Shown here: positions 1-11,750 of the stretch, in pieces
Layout of the letters: every line of letters begins with the position of its first letter
Numbering within the stretch: position 1 is the first letter of the stretch
NCBI GenBank assembly: GCA_015501585.1
Contig: JADNRY010000082.1
Location: 166,975-230,974 of the forward strand
DNA: 64,000 nt
Source: Rhodocollybia butyracea
Taxonomy: Eukaryota > Basidiomycota > Agaricomycetes > Agaricales > Omphalotaceae
Reading direction: 5' to 3'
Notes under the pieces: generated by a model
What the model was told of the DNA's origin: nothing
Seen by the model: only the letters and a program-made list of their open reading frames with translations
The model's database searches: none
Made by a program: the position numbers and the translations under genes

Positions 1-59
1 TGCAGCGTGAATCTAGAGTCATGAAATAAGTGAATGTCGTTCCCAAAGAGCGCAAAAAC

Positions 60-378
60 TCACCAAAATTCTCCCTGGTCCTGCTTGTCATCATACTGGT
101 GGCCAGATGGACCAGCCACAGCATTACTATTGCCTCCAAGTCCAACAAGGTCCTCATCACCAGAGGGGTCTTCAAATCGTTGGTTGCCTTCGCCATCGGA
201 TACATACGCAGGTTGGGGACCACTGAAGCGTCGGCTGTTCTTGAACTTGCGTCCAGATACCACAGCCTTACTGAGTCGTGTTTGATATTTGCGCTGATTT
301 TTGATGTACTGCTTCAATGCTTCTCGTGTCGCCCAATATCCCGGAAAGCGATTCTTGCCAAAATATGGGAGATCAACT
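60..378 (-). pseudogene. remnant exon of a transposon-associated protein
   Basis: An open stretch on the minus strand begins just after an AG acceptor and reads VDLPYFGKNRFPGYW followed by a basic helix-like stretch (ATREALKQYIKNQRKYQ) and an acidic, glycine-rich tail. It has no obvious start and is followed by unrelated sequence. Its basic and low-complexity make-up and its position next to the transposase-like fragment at 423-770 suggest debris of a DNA transposon. I do not recognise a named domain. Confidence is limited to 'coding-like remnant'. Confidence 0.3.
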
Positions 379-422
379 GCAGTCTAGGATTCAGTTAATC
401 AAGGTTTTGAACATAGTATGAC

Positions 423-770
423 ATGCTTGTCGACTTAAATACCCGGCGGCGCAGGGTACAACCTGTATACCAGAAACAAAGCTTTTACGGGCAACTTCAG
501 CACATTCTGGTGGTAACGCTACCTGCGGCTGAAGAGCTGGGACTTAACTCACAGACAACATTCGTTCTTGCTGCTATCCATTGTTGCCAAGTGCAAGGCA
601 CAAGCCACAGTGGCGCTGCATATTATGAGCAAATGGGAGCTCTCGAAGTTGTTGATATGAGCGCTGTACAGTGTCTCATTGGGCGCATTGAGGCTGTCAA
701 TGATATGCGTAAGTTTGTTATTGATCGAACAGGTACTCTACAATCCTCGTACTATGTAACGGGGGAATAG
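423..770 (+). pseudogene. C-terminal fragment of a DNA-transposon transposase-associated protein
   Basis: This 115-codon reading frame contains QLQHILVVTLPAAEEL, then a TTFVLAAIHCC segment, then a conserved ALEVVDMSAVQCLIGRIE stretch and an IVDRTG-like end. From memory this resembles the C-terminal part of large transposase-related proteins that are very abundant in Agaricomycetes (Tnp2/KDZ-type elements). The catalytic part is absent and the upstream fragment (60-378) is on the other strand, so this is a dead, rearranged piece. The family assignment is from pattern memory and should be searched. Confidence 0.45.
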
Positions 771-779
771 TAACTAGTT

Positions 780-935
780 ATTACCGGGTTAATTATTTCG
801 TCCGGGTTAACCAACTCAAAATCCCGAAAGAGTTACCGGGTTGACTTCACTCGGTTGGGGTTAACCCAAAAGTAACCGTTGAGACGGAACCTGGTTACTT
901 TCACTCGGCAAACGGGTTAGCTTAACCCTGTCTGA
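780..935. repeat. GGGTTAA-rich direct and inverted repeats at the edge of the transposon debris
   Basis: The stretch repeats CCGGGTTAA, GGGTTAACC and TTAACCC words in both orientations, including the small inverted repeat GGGTTAGCTTAACCC near its end. It lies directly after the transposase fragment and looks like a terminal or subterminal repeat of that element. Confidence 0.4.
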
Positions 936-1327
936 GGCTCATAGTGCTCATCTGTGCAATGAAACACACCTTCAACCTTTTTCAAAACACTCTTCCGAAG
1001 AAGTACATGATCAACTCCACCAGAATTCTGAATCAACTTGCATCATCTCAGAAGCCAATGCGGAGCCGAATACTTGCCTATAGCCTGGGCCAACATGCTC
1101 AAACATATTATCATCTTCAATATCAACAAATTCACCATGCATTCGCAAGCATATCAAACATATAGCAGCCTTCCGAGTTTTAAACCTCTTCCCAATCATC
1201 TGAGGAAGCACTGTAAACATAGAAAAAGGAAGCGAATTCAACAGCATTGGTATGATGGCCCAGGATCGTCTTTTCACTGAGAGAAATCTCTCGTACTGTA
1301 CTGTATACATAGCATTCATAACAGCAA

Positions 1328-1453
1328 AAGTGATCCTAGAAACAAGATATGGTGGCAGAGGTAACAGTAAAAGTGGTCCTAGAAACAAGATGTGGCAGCG
1401 GAAGTGTAATGGTAAAAGTGGTCCTAGAAACAAGATACAGCGGCAGAAGTGAT
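1328..1453. repeat. three imperfect tandem copies, about 43-45 bp
   Basis: The unit begins AGTGGTCCTAGAAACAAGAT and is followed by a variable GGCAG-rich half; three copies lie head to tail. No gene function is implied. Confidence 0.7.
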
Positions 1454-1599
1454 ACGTACGGCGATAGAGTTGTAGTGGTCGAAACCTGTGAAAATGTTAT
1501 CGCCAAAGAGCATCATCCAATCAGTGCGCGAAGTATTGCGTCATAGCAGAAATCTGAAGGATCAGATAAGAAACGAGGTTCACAAGACCCTCTCTTCCC

Positions 1600-3164
1600 T
1601 TCGGTCAGAGTCGGGGATCGTCTTCAGTTGAAACGTGGATAACCCCTACCAAATCCTCAGAGGCTAGATGCCTTGAAAGAAAATCTCATACCAACGGGAA
1701 CGGCTGGGTGCAAGCGCATTATTTCGCGATAGATAGATTGGACATACGGAAGCGACTTTCGGTCTTCAAAGGTAGGGAGTCGATCTCTCCCAACAACACC
1801 ATCAATTTCGGCTTGTCCTTTAGCCTGAACGTCGGGATGTAAAGTCAGGATTAGAAGAACGGTGCTAATGGCAGACATTGTCTATACCACAACAACCGAT
1901 ATTGACTAGTAAGTTTCAAGTGCGACCCCAAGTAGAAATCATACCGTATCCGAGGCCCCTGCGCGCAGAAACATCAGTACATATTGCAGTATGTAGCGTC
2001 ATGATGTGATGTAAACCTTACCTATAAAGCTGGTGGTACCCATCCCTTTGATTATCTCAATCTCCGCTGGCTTACCCTCGTTTTCTAGTGCTAGTTCAGC
2101 CATAAGGGAAATGCCAGCGCCCGTTTTCTGATAAGATGAGGAAGCGTTGGCACCACACTGAAAAGCAATCTCACCAAGTTATTCACGGCCCTATCAAACG
2201 GAATGGTGTCTAGCTCATTGAAATTTTCTTGAAACTCTCTCGCTGTCTTTTTAAATTCACAGCCAGGGAAGAAAGAAGGCATAAAGCGCAATCATGGAAA
2301 TCGTTCGAGAGTAGGAAAACCATTCAAAAATATTTGTCCAAAAATCTCGATATTTTCTGCGGCCCTCCGCGCAAGAGGATCATCGTAGTCAATATCAAGC
2401 AGTATAAGGAAGCCTACATAAGGCTTTGAGAGAAACTAGTCAAACATTATTCAGCAATAACTTTGTTGAATAGGTCGGTGAAGGGTACGCCATGGTATGT
2501 CGCATAATCTGCTCCGGCGCACCTACCAAGCTTCGCAAAAAATCAGTGGTTTTCGCATATTGGGCCGGATAGAAGCGGCTGCTGTCGGATTGACGAAAGA
2601 CCTGATTATAAACCTTCCTGTGGCTGCGCCACGTGTTGGAATATCGCTGTCCATGTGGATTGGAGAATAAACATGAATGTAGGTAGGCGACATCGCTTAC
2701 CTGTGTTGGAAGTGTACGTTCTGCCCCACATCTGATAAGAAAATACACAGTTAGCAAAAATGCAGTGGACACTGAAGAACTGAACGTTCAGACCCACACT
2801 TGCGCTGTCCAAGATGCTTCTCGATCTGAGTAAATGCGGGCACGTTTTTCCAGTAAATCTACAGCCACCTGAGAGCTGTTGATAATGAGCATGTTCCTTT
2901 CGCGAATATAGACAAGATCTCCTAAGAAACATGATTTTGATCGTTAGTGCATCGATGTAGACACTGTAGAGTCCGTAACCGACCATATTCTCTCCCCCAT
3001 TCTTCATACTTGACCCAGGCGTCAACAGCCGGCATGTCAGGAGATTTAGGACCTGGAGGGAGCGATAATGCGGACTTGGCTTGACGACGAGGAGAGAAGA
3101 GATACACTGAGGCTAATACAAGAGCCAGAATGCCAGACAGAGGCAAAAGCGAAGCAGGAGCCAT
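1600..3164 (-). pseudogene. cytochrome P450, truncated before the heme-binding region (copy 1 of the array)
   Basis: The start MAPASLLPLSGILALVLASVY is a membrane anchor followed by the proline hinge PPGPKSPDMP. Further exons match the other array members: the C-helix region (SNTWRSHRKVYNQVF), MRFMPSFFPGCEFK, an I-helix reading AGASDT, and a K-helix reading EIMRLHP inside HPDVQAKGQAEID. After IHVSTEDD the frame meets a stop and the sequence becomes unrelated, so the PERF motif and the heme-cysteine region are missing. It keeps a TATA box and start codon, so it may be transcribed, but it cannot encode a working P450. Confidence 0.85.
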
Positions 3165-3207
3165 AGTGGAACAACAAGGGGAAGTTTCGTATGATACTTT
3201 GTTCCCG

Positions 3208-3218
3208 CCTTATATAGA
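3208..3218 (-). promoter_or_regulatory. TATA box of P450 copy 1
   Basis: CTATATAAGG lies about 45 bp upstream of the start codon. Copies 3, 4 and 5 have a TATATAAG box at nearly the same distance, indicating a shared core promoter that was duplicated with the genes. Confidence 0.6.
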
Positions 3219-4804
3219 GGGGTGATATCTTGTAAATTATTTTGGAACGCCGTGTTCTCGAAACCTTAAACTACTAGGATCAAGGCCTAGCAGCGCATGA
3301 ACGTGAATCCGGAGGCAGGAACGTGAATTGTCATGAGAAAAGATGACGACGAACCTTAACACTACCCCTCAGAGAACTAAATCCTTGTCAAGTACAACAA
3401 CTAGAATTAATTCTGAGTGTGAGTGTGAGTAGCAGTAATACTATATGGAAGGAAGGAAATCGGCTATGGAGAGTCCGAGCTCAAATGTGACAGCACTTGA
3501 CCATGCATGAGTAATAATACTAGAGCAATGAACAAGTAAACGACTCATTTCACTAGCTAGCTGAATCTGATTACGGCGAGGAGCAACACTTCGCGAGGGG
3601 CAGAGATATAAGCGAGAATAAGCTATGGGCCAGCTTTGACACTTCTTATTTAGTCATTTCGGTGGCCTCATACTTGATGGACCCTGGGCAAATACCCTAT
3701 GTGCCTACCGATTACCACCATCATCCCTCGAGCGCCTAAACCTCATTAACGAGAAAAAGGGCTCGAAAATGGTGAAATGTGGACTCGGTATAGCACAGAT
3801 AGACTCGTAAAGGCCAATATGTGACCTTAGGCGGTATTTTTTCCATGGCTTAGACGATGTGGAAGTCGTAGTCGACGCCAATGGACTAGCCCCTTTCTTT
3901 TCACTGCGTGTCAGCATTGTACATGCATCGTCGGCTGTAATCAATAGCTTCTATAACGATATGGGACTTCCGAAAAGTTTGGAAACATCATAAACGTTGT
4001 ATAAACATCTCCAGTAACCGTTAGCATCACACGGAAACATTCCATATCATTCCTTTCTGACAATACCGAGACCAACTCGAATCATTCACTGCACCCATCT
4101 AATGATAAAGTGAAAAGTTTGTGTTGTCCTTGCAGAGGTCGCAAGTGAAGAAATGGATGCTGGGCCATTGGATTAAGCGTCCCTGTGAAGACCATAGTAT
4201 GGTAGACTGGTGCACTGTATCTTGATGATTATGATGCCCCCATGGCCCTTATATAAGTAGAGCGCCTCAGTTCACTTCTATAGTGACATCTCTTTATTGT
4301 GTCTAACATCAGTGTTGTGTGTCCGGAGGAACCAGCCTCTCAACACAGCAGCATTGAGGTTAGATACCCGCGACACATATCCCAGGCGCAATATGTGTAG
4401 CGTGGAACCCGGCTGTTTCTAAATGGGACCGTGTCGGTTAAACCTACCTACCTACCTACCTATGGTCAGCGACACTCTCAGAGTTACAGGAAATAAAAAT
4501 AGATTACTATTAATCCCACAGGTTCCTGTTACTCCAAAGTCGCTCTGAAAGGGAATGCATTGGATATTCAACAACAGTGACCCCTGGATTGCCAAACCTA
4601 ATCCCGTTTATTTCCCACTAAGAGCAAACTTGTGAAGATATATATTTTGTTAGATAAGAGGGGCAGCAAATGGTCCGGTAGAATCAAAAGACAAGGTGAT
4701 AGATTTTAGTCCTGGTCAGCGATTGGTTATACTTTGCTGACGAATCTCAAGTGTACCGAGGAAATAGTTGTTTGATTGTAAAAACACGAAGAAGATTTTA
4801 TATA
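3219..4804. other. intergenic, no gene recognised
   Basis: No convincing coding frame was seen. Around 4240-4440 a TATATAAG motif is followed by a CT-rich transcript-like stretch and GTGTCGG, which loosely resembles the promoter part of a retrotransposon LTR; no matching second LTR, primer-binding site or pol fragment was found, so this is only a suspicion. Confidence 0.4.
4442..4462. repeat. (CCTA)n microsatellite
   Basis: About five uninterrupted ACCT/CCTA units. Confidence 0.8.
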
Positions 4805-6986
4805 CTACTTCAGCTCTACCGTTGCCAAGATCAACTCCCGTGCCTGGGTGTTTCGAGGCGTGATGGAGGACTGGTACAGCTTGGGGTGGCTGCAGTAGAT
4901 CACTTTGATAATTCCCTCAAACCAGCAAAGAAGTACGTACCGGATAAAGGTGCTAGTAAATTCACCGGGGATGTCAATTTCATTGCCTTCATCATCCTTG
5001 GCCTTGCGCAGATCAAGCGTGGCCAGGACAGAAACAATAGTGAGCCAAACTGTATTATCGGCCATATAACGGCCGGTGCAGATTCTAGAACGCATAATAT
5101 GGAACTGTAGCTGAGGAGTACTTACTTCTGAATAATGAATAAACGAACCTTCTCCCAAACCCATAGGCGTAAATATTGTTGATGCTCGTGAACGGTCCAG
5201 CTGGAGGGTCAAGAAATCGCTCGGGCATGAATTTATTTGGCTCTGAGTATAGATTGGGGTCTCGATTCATAGCCCTAGCCACAATGCTAAGTTTACAGAC
5301 CTGGCGGAAAGAGGGTATGATCTCACCAGATATTGGGAACAATCACGCATCCTGAGGAGAACGCATTGAGATGGGTACCAAACAGGACTAAAGAAAATGA
5401 GTCAAAACCTTTAGGGATATAGTAGCCCTTGTAAAAATCATTCTCAGTTGAAATGTGGTTGATCCCTAAACAAAATCATGAAAAACGCGTAGTAGGGTCA
5501 CTGGGGAAACGCATACCAAGGGGAAGAGGCGGATCCAACCGCATAACTTCACGGTAGATAGCTTCAACATAAGGAAGAGACTGTCGGTCTTCAAATGTAG
5601 GCAGTCGATGTCTCCCAATGACACGATCAAGTTCGACTTGTGCTTTGAACTGAACATCGGGATGAAGGGTCATAGCGAGAAGAAAGGAGCTGATGGAAGA
5701 CCTTGTCTGTTGGACTAATGTATTTCAGTAAATTCCGAAGTTTGAGTAGACTTCGTACTGTATCCGCCGCGGCTGATAACAGAATATCTCATTGGATTAA
5801 ATGCGGCAAGGAAAAGTTAACCCTTACCCAGAAAGCTCATGGTACCCATTGCCTTGATCATTTCAATCTCCACGTGATTTCCTTCGCTTTCAAGAGCTAG
5901 CTCAGCAATAAAGGAAGTACCAGTGCCCGTTTTCTGGAATGCATAAGGGATTAGAAAGGCAGGTGCCTTGTGAATAATCATATTTACCAAGTTATCTACT
6001 GCTTTGTTGAATGGGATGGTGTCTACTTCCTTGATACCTTGGAGACATTTGTTTGCTGTTTGCTTGAACCCACACCCAGGAAACCAAGAAGGCATATAGC
6101 ACAGCCACGGAAATCGTTCAATAGCAGGGAAGAAGCCCTTCAGTGATGCTTGTCCCAATATTTCAACGACACCTACGGCTTTCCGCGCAAGCGGATCGTC
6201 ATGACCCACGTCAAGTCCGTATAGTGCAGCATATATCAGGCCTTGAGACAACCTAGTTAAAAGAACGGTAGTTAGCTACATGTCGTTTGGTAATAACATT
6301 GCTAGTAGCAGTAAAGACGTACGCCGTGGTATGATGCATAAACCTTTCTGGTTCAATTGTCAGGCAACGTAAAAACTCGTGAATCTTCTTGTATTGAGCT
6401 GGATGAAAACGGTTACTAGTGGATTGACGAAAGTTTTTCTGGAAAAGCTTCTTGTTCTTCCTCCACTTTTCGGAGTACCGCTGCCAAGAGAGAACGTTAG
6501 AAGTTGCGAATGAGTCTGGGGAATGACTTATATCGCTTACTTGCAATGAAAGGACATCCTCCGCTCCACATCTTACAAAAAAAGGTTCACTGTAGATATA
6601 TTAAAGCTTCGTGGAAGTATATTTATGCTCACAGTTCCATTATGGGAGTCATTTCTCGATCCGAGTAGATACGAGCACGCTTTTCGAGTAAATCTATGGC
6701 AACTTGAGAGCTATTGGTGATGAGAATATTCTTATCACGAATGTAGACAAGATCTCCTGCCAAACATCAGTATGCATTTCGTGCATTGTGTAGAGGGCAA
6801 CGAACCATATTTTCTCCCCCAATCTTGATACTTCACCCAGGCATCGACGGTTGGCATGTTTGGGAGTGTGGGACCTGGAGGAAACGGTCCTGAAAACCTG
6901 GGCTGAAGGTACCACACAATGAGATATATGAGTAAAGCTATAATGATCCCAGACAGCGCCAAAAGTAAAGATGGGGAATGAGCCAT
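4805..6986 (-). CDS. cytochrome P450 monooxygenase (copy 2)
   Basis: This is a membrane-bound P450 using heme and a P450 reductase to insert oxygen into an unknown substrate. The N-terminus is a hydrophobic anchor (LLLALSGIIIALLIYLIVW) followed by the PFPPGPTLPNMP hinge. Then come the C-helix region (EKWRKNKKLFQKNF), the I-helix reading SAAADT, the K-helix AIYREVMRLDPP (ExxR), MPERFLDPPAGPF, and the heme loop YGFGRR with, after an intron, ICTGRYMAD, giving the full FxxGxRxCxG signature. It ends in PRNTQARELILATVELK. Introns break the gene at the same places as in its paralogs. It is the most divergent copy and lacks the TATA box seen in copies 1, 3, 4 and 5. The CYP number cannot be assigned by eye. 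Confidence 0.88.
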
Positions 6987-8327
6987 GGTGGAACGAAGGA
7001 GAGTTTGCTTTGCGAAGACTAAGACTTTTAATGTGAGCTTAGTGGACAGAAATCCACTACAAGAGCGTTACAGTCCGGGCCTAGAAGCTTGAATTATGAG
7101 GGATCCAGGACCGATTCCAGGTGTATGCTGTAAATATTTGAGCATTATAGTTCTTGAGTCTCGAGAATATAAAATTATTCGTTTCTTTTTGCGAGTAAGA
7201 GCCGGAGAATCGAAGCATTGAAATGTGCCACTGCCTAGTGGAAATGATATCTAGGACTAAGGAAACTCAAAACTTCCTGGACTACGAATCAACGAAAGGA
7301 GACCGTTAAATGTCCGAGGCGATAAGCGCCACCAAGAGGCGCCCAATCTCCTCGCTCTCGGTCGGCCTATAAAATTTCCTTCTTCCAACGCTCGAGTAAC
7401 ATACTTATCAAAAAATCTATGCGACTTTGTAGCGGTAAAGCTTCGAACTCAACGAGCTAGAGTAACGTTGGGCAAATATGCAATTCCTCCCATCGCGCCA
7501 GTCCTCTCTTCACGAAAGCTCGGAATCGGCGATGGCTGGTCTCCTGTGCGGAGCCTGGATGCACGAGTCTACATAGGTCACACCCAGACGCAGCATATGC
7601 AACACAGGTGCTTCAAGGAGCATTATACTTCGAAGCCAATATCTTTGGGAAACCGGTGTTGCTGGCAGATGAGCAGATTATCTCTTGCTGTAACGCAAGT
7701 CTCAGGTTGGGATGCGAAGGAGGTAAGCTTGCATCCATCCAACATCGAAAAAATTAATCTACTCGACATAATAGTACTAAGTATAGATCGAGTTCGCGCG
7801 CTTGAACCTCTCATCCTTCCATTTCAACCATACAAACCCAATCATCGATTTGCGTCCGAAATCCTACTTGCTATGTCGAAGCCCTATTACCTGGTGTTTC
7901 AAGTCATTGCCACGTTCGGTCAGAATACGGATAGCAACTGGCCATGGCTTGACGCTTCCAACACTTGTTATTATTCCATCATAGTACATCCGCACTTCAA
8001 CACATCTCGGCAATCTTGCATTCGCATCATCGTTTGACGACCTCGGAACTACTCATTTTTTTTTTCTCCTACACTATCGTCTGCAACAGATCGTTATTTT
8101 AACTGCGCCCTTTCAAGCTCAATTCCGATGCCTGGCGAATGGAACACGCCGGACGAGACAAGCTGCTGGGATGTATACTATATACCTCATTCAAGTTGGT
8201 TATCCTTACAGGTCTTAAGCATGCAGGGTGAAAGGACTTTGGTCAAGTTGTTTTATCTACATCTACGATATGAATACTCTCCAGTAGCCCCTAGAACATT
8301 CTGTGTCCAAGCAAGTTCACACATAAA
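6987..8327. other. intergenic, possible unrecognised ORF
   Basis: A CCTATAAAA motif near 7370 is followed at 7468-8037 (plus strand) by about 190 codons without a stop, but the frame has no ATG near its start and shows no known domain. I regard it as unproven. The part next to 6986 is the promoter of P450 copy 2. Confidence 0.3.
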
Positions 8328-10484
8328 TTATTTCTTTTCGACTGCCGCGAAAACCAACTCCCGCACGCGGGCGTCGCGAGGTGTAATGAAAGATTGGTAT
8401 GGTTTGGGTTGACTGGAATGAGTTGCTCTAAATCAAATTCACATCGAATCAACAGAGAAACACATACCGGAAAAAGGTTTCGGTAAAGTCTCCGGGAATG
8501 TCAATTTCATTACCATTACTGTCCTTGGCCTTGCGTAGATCAAGGGTGGCCAGGACAGATACGATAGTAAGCCAAACAGTGTTATCGGCCATATGACGGC
8601 CTACGCAAACTCTGGACAGAATAAGGTGTAGTCGAATAAACATTGGACAACAAAGCGACGAACCTCCGCCCAAAGCCGTACGCGTAGACATCATTGATGT
8701 TCATAAATGGCCCGTCTGGAGACCTCAGAAAACGTTCGGGGATGAACTTGTCGGGTTCGGGATACACATCGGGGTCTCGATTCATAGCCCTGGGAAAATT
8801 ATTCAGACACTTCCTGGCAAGACCTGAGTGTAAGCTCACCAGATATTGGCAATTACCACACATCCTAAGTAAAAAAACGAACATTAGTGACATAAAATAT
8901 AGAATCAGAAAGGTTCGAGCCTTTAGGAATATGGTAACCCTCATAGAAATCATCTTCAGTTGAAACATGGCCGACCCCTACAGAGTTGTAAGAAACACAT
9001 AGACAGGCTTGAAATGGGAATCGCATACCAAGGGGAACGGGCGGGTGTAGTCGCATTGTTTCGAGGTATATAGATTCAACATAAGGAAGCGATTGTCGGT
9101 CCTCGAAGGTAGGTAGCCGATCTCTTCCAATGACACGGTCAATTTCTGCTTGTGCCTTGGCCTGGACCTCGGGGTGTAGGGTCATCATGAGGAGAAAAGA
9201 GCTCATGGAAGACATAGTCTGTTAAGCAAATGATAAGTGCCGAAGTTTATACAGTTGGAGTAGATTTGTGTTCACCGTATCCGATGCGGCTGAGAAGAAA
9301 TGAGTTTTTCTGGGTTTACGGTTGCATAGCAAAGGACCACTTACCTACAAAGCTAGTGCTACCCATTGCCTTGATTAGTTCGATCTCCGCGGGACTTCCC
9401 TCATGCTCAAGAGCTAGTTCAGCAATAACAGAAGAACCAGCGCCTGTTTTCTGCATGCGATGAATAATTAGAAAGATATGACGTTGTTTCGAGAAGATAA
9501 CCTTTCTCACCAAGTTATTCACTGCTCTGTCGAATGGGATGTTGTCCAAGTCGTCGAAATTTTGCGTAAATTCGTTCGCTGCCTTATGAAAGCCACATCC
9601 AGGGAAGAAAGAGGGCATGAAGCGTAACCAGGGAAATCGTTCGAGGGTAGGGAAGCCTGGATAGAGTATTTGTCCGAATATATGGATGGCTGTCACGCCC
9701 TTCCGCGCAAGAGGATCTTCGTAGCCAATGTCAAGCCCGTATAATGCCGCATATATAACGCCTTGAGAGAGTCTAGTCATGGATATTCAGTTTAGTGTTG
9801 ATAGATAGTAGCCCAGTAATACGTACGCTACCGTATGTTGCATAAACTTTTCCGGGGTTGCTATCAAGCTATGTAAAAACTCGTGGATTTTTGTATATTG
9901 GGCTGGATAGAAACGATCGTTGGCAGACAGACGGAAGATCTGATTGAAGGTTTTCCGGCTCTTCCTCCATCGGTTGGAATATCGCTACCGAGATGGAAGT
10001 GAATTATCAGCATGGAAGTGAGTTTGGTGAAGGCAAGTCGTTTACCTGCAGTGTAATCACGCGCTCTCCACAACTGATAATAATAAATGCCGAGAAATTT
10101 CTTGTAAATTGAGCATTCAGACCCACAATCTTATCATAGCAGATGACTCTCGATCCGAGTAGATACGAGCACGTTTTTCCAATAGATCTACGGCAACTTG
10201 GGAATTGTTGGTAATGAGCATATTCTTTTCTTGAATATAGACAAGATTGCCTAACGACTTAAAATTAGTCTTGTGCATTGGTACAGACTCTGTAACTGAC
10301 CGTATTCTCTTCCCCACTCTTGATATTTGACCCAGGCATCAAGAATGGGCATGTCCGGAGACTCGGGACCTGGAGGGCAACTCAAAGCAAACTTGGACTG
10401 ACGGCGCCGCAGAGGGAGATACAACACTACAGCAAAAGCGGCAATTCCAGATAAAACCAAAAGTAAAGTGGAGGTTGAAGCCAT
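8328..10484 (-). CDS. cytochrome P450 monooxygenase (copy 3)
   Basis: Same family and gene layout as copy 2. It starts MASTSTLLLVLSGIAAFAVV (anchor) with hinge PPGPESPDMP. The body includes MPSFFPGCGFHKAANEF, I-helix SAASDT, TLHPEVQAKAQAEIDRVIGR, K-helix SIYLETMRLHPP, HVSTEDDFYEGYHIPKG, IPERFLRSPDGPF, and YGFGRR plus VCVGRHMAD across an intron. It ends RDARVRELVFAAVEKK then TAA at 8328. All signatures are present and no frame break was noticed. The I-helix has AASDT where most P450s have AGxDT. A TATA box lies 35-45 bp upstream. Confidence 0.9.
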
Positions 10485-10518
10485 AGCAGATCAACGGGGG
10501 AAATTCCGTCCGTTTCTA

Positions 10519-10528
10519 CCTTATATAC
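10519..10528 (-). promoter_or_regulatory. TATA box of P450 copy 3
   Basis: GTATATAAGG lies about 40 bp upstream of the start codon, as in copies 1, 4 and 5. Confidence 0.6.
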
Positions 10529-11750
10529 AGGCGCGGCTGCCGAAATTTTCACGAGAAAAAAACGTTGTGAACCTCTGTTAGACCTGAAGACTAGTGATGA
10601 AAGGTTCCTTGGCGTCTTCTAAGTCCACCAAACAGAATGACTTCAACGTCGACTTTGGAATAGAGTAGTGCTGCGTGATTTGGAACAGGGTAAAATTTCG
10701 CCAGGAACCGCGCGAAGTCGTTCAGTACGTTGCGGCTGTAAATTTATTCTCCAGTATGTTGTAGGATATGCCAGGTGACGCTCTCGTCTACTGGAAAACA
10801 ACGAAGGAAACGGGCCAAGCCTTGTTGGAATATTGAGGGCCTGAAAGCCTACGCCACGGATACGCAAAGGCATTTACTGCGCTGGATCGCTGGCAGGCCC
10901 ACCTAACACATGAGCCAAATCGATGCACTAGAAGCCACAAGGTACTCACTTAGGTATATCAGGGATGTAAGAAACGAGAAATGGGGCCGCATATGATTCG
11001 CCTATCGTGTGAGATAGGTAGTCCGGCTCGACGACAGGAAAGACTAATACTATTCGGGGAGTCGATAGGTTATGGGGGGCTTGAAGATAGCAGACGGGCC
11101 GGCTCCACACTGAACTTTCTCTTCGCTTTCTACAGTACTTGTTGATCCTCCCGCAATGTCAAAATAACTTGATTTGGACTTCGGACTCCCAAGGTGAAAA
11201 AGGGAAGATCACAAACCTATCTGAATGCAAAGTTGGAATTCCGCCCCCAATGAAAAGTACCTTCCCACAAACAACTCGGATTATATCCTCTCCACCAAAC
11301 AGAATGGGTGGACTCGACCGTAAGTTTGCCGTTCCATCGCAACTACCAAGGATGTTTAGTGTTGCATCTTGCAGCGTACCAGTAAGGCCAAAAAGATATC
11401 TAGGTCCCATGGGTGAATATTTGAGTCAGCATGTACTTCTTGGTGACTGAGGTCAACTTAAATCAAATGAAACGGCCCGTAAATCCCCGTCTCACTCGTT
11501 CACTCGCCGTTTTCAGTAATGGGACAAGAATTCAACAATGCAAAAACCACCTCAGTAATTACAACAAATCAGCAGCACCTTTCATCTCTGGCAAAAAATC
11601 GTCACGTACGCTCGAAGGATTGCAGGAGAACGAACTTCAAAAGCCAGAATGAAGCCAGTGTCTGTTGGCCTCAGCAACAGAGTGGAACTGTTTACTACAT
11701 TCGGCGCTCAGCAGTCCCGTGTATCGATATCAGCGACTCCGTTTTCCGAC
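10529..11750. other. intergenic, upstream of the membrane-protein gene
   Basis: No gene recognised. The part from about 11470 resembles 16610-16870 (shared words such as GCGGCCCG/ACGGCCCG, TTCAACAATGC, GCACCTTTCATC), so the duplicated block begins upstream of the membrane-protein coding region. Confidence 0.4.

Noticed and set aside
1011..1433. 140-codon frame on the minus strand rich in Leu/Pro
   Set aside because: Its N-terminal part is the translation of the 43-45 bp tandem repeat; low complexity, no family match.
4240..4440. Solo LTR of a retrotransposon
   Set aside because: Only a TATATAAG promoter-like motif and pyrimidine-rich tract; no TG...CA ends with a target duplication or second copy seen.
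7468..8037. 190-codon open frame on the plus strand
   Set aside because: No ATG near its start, no domain, no sign of exon structure or paralog; left as an unproven frame in intergenic DNA.
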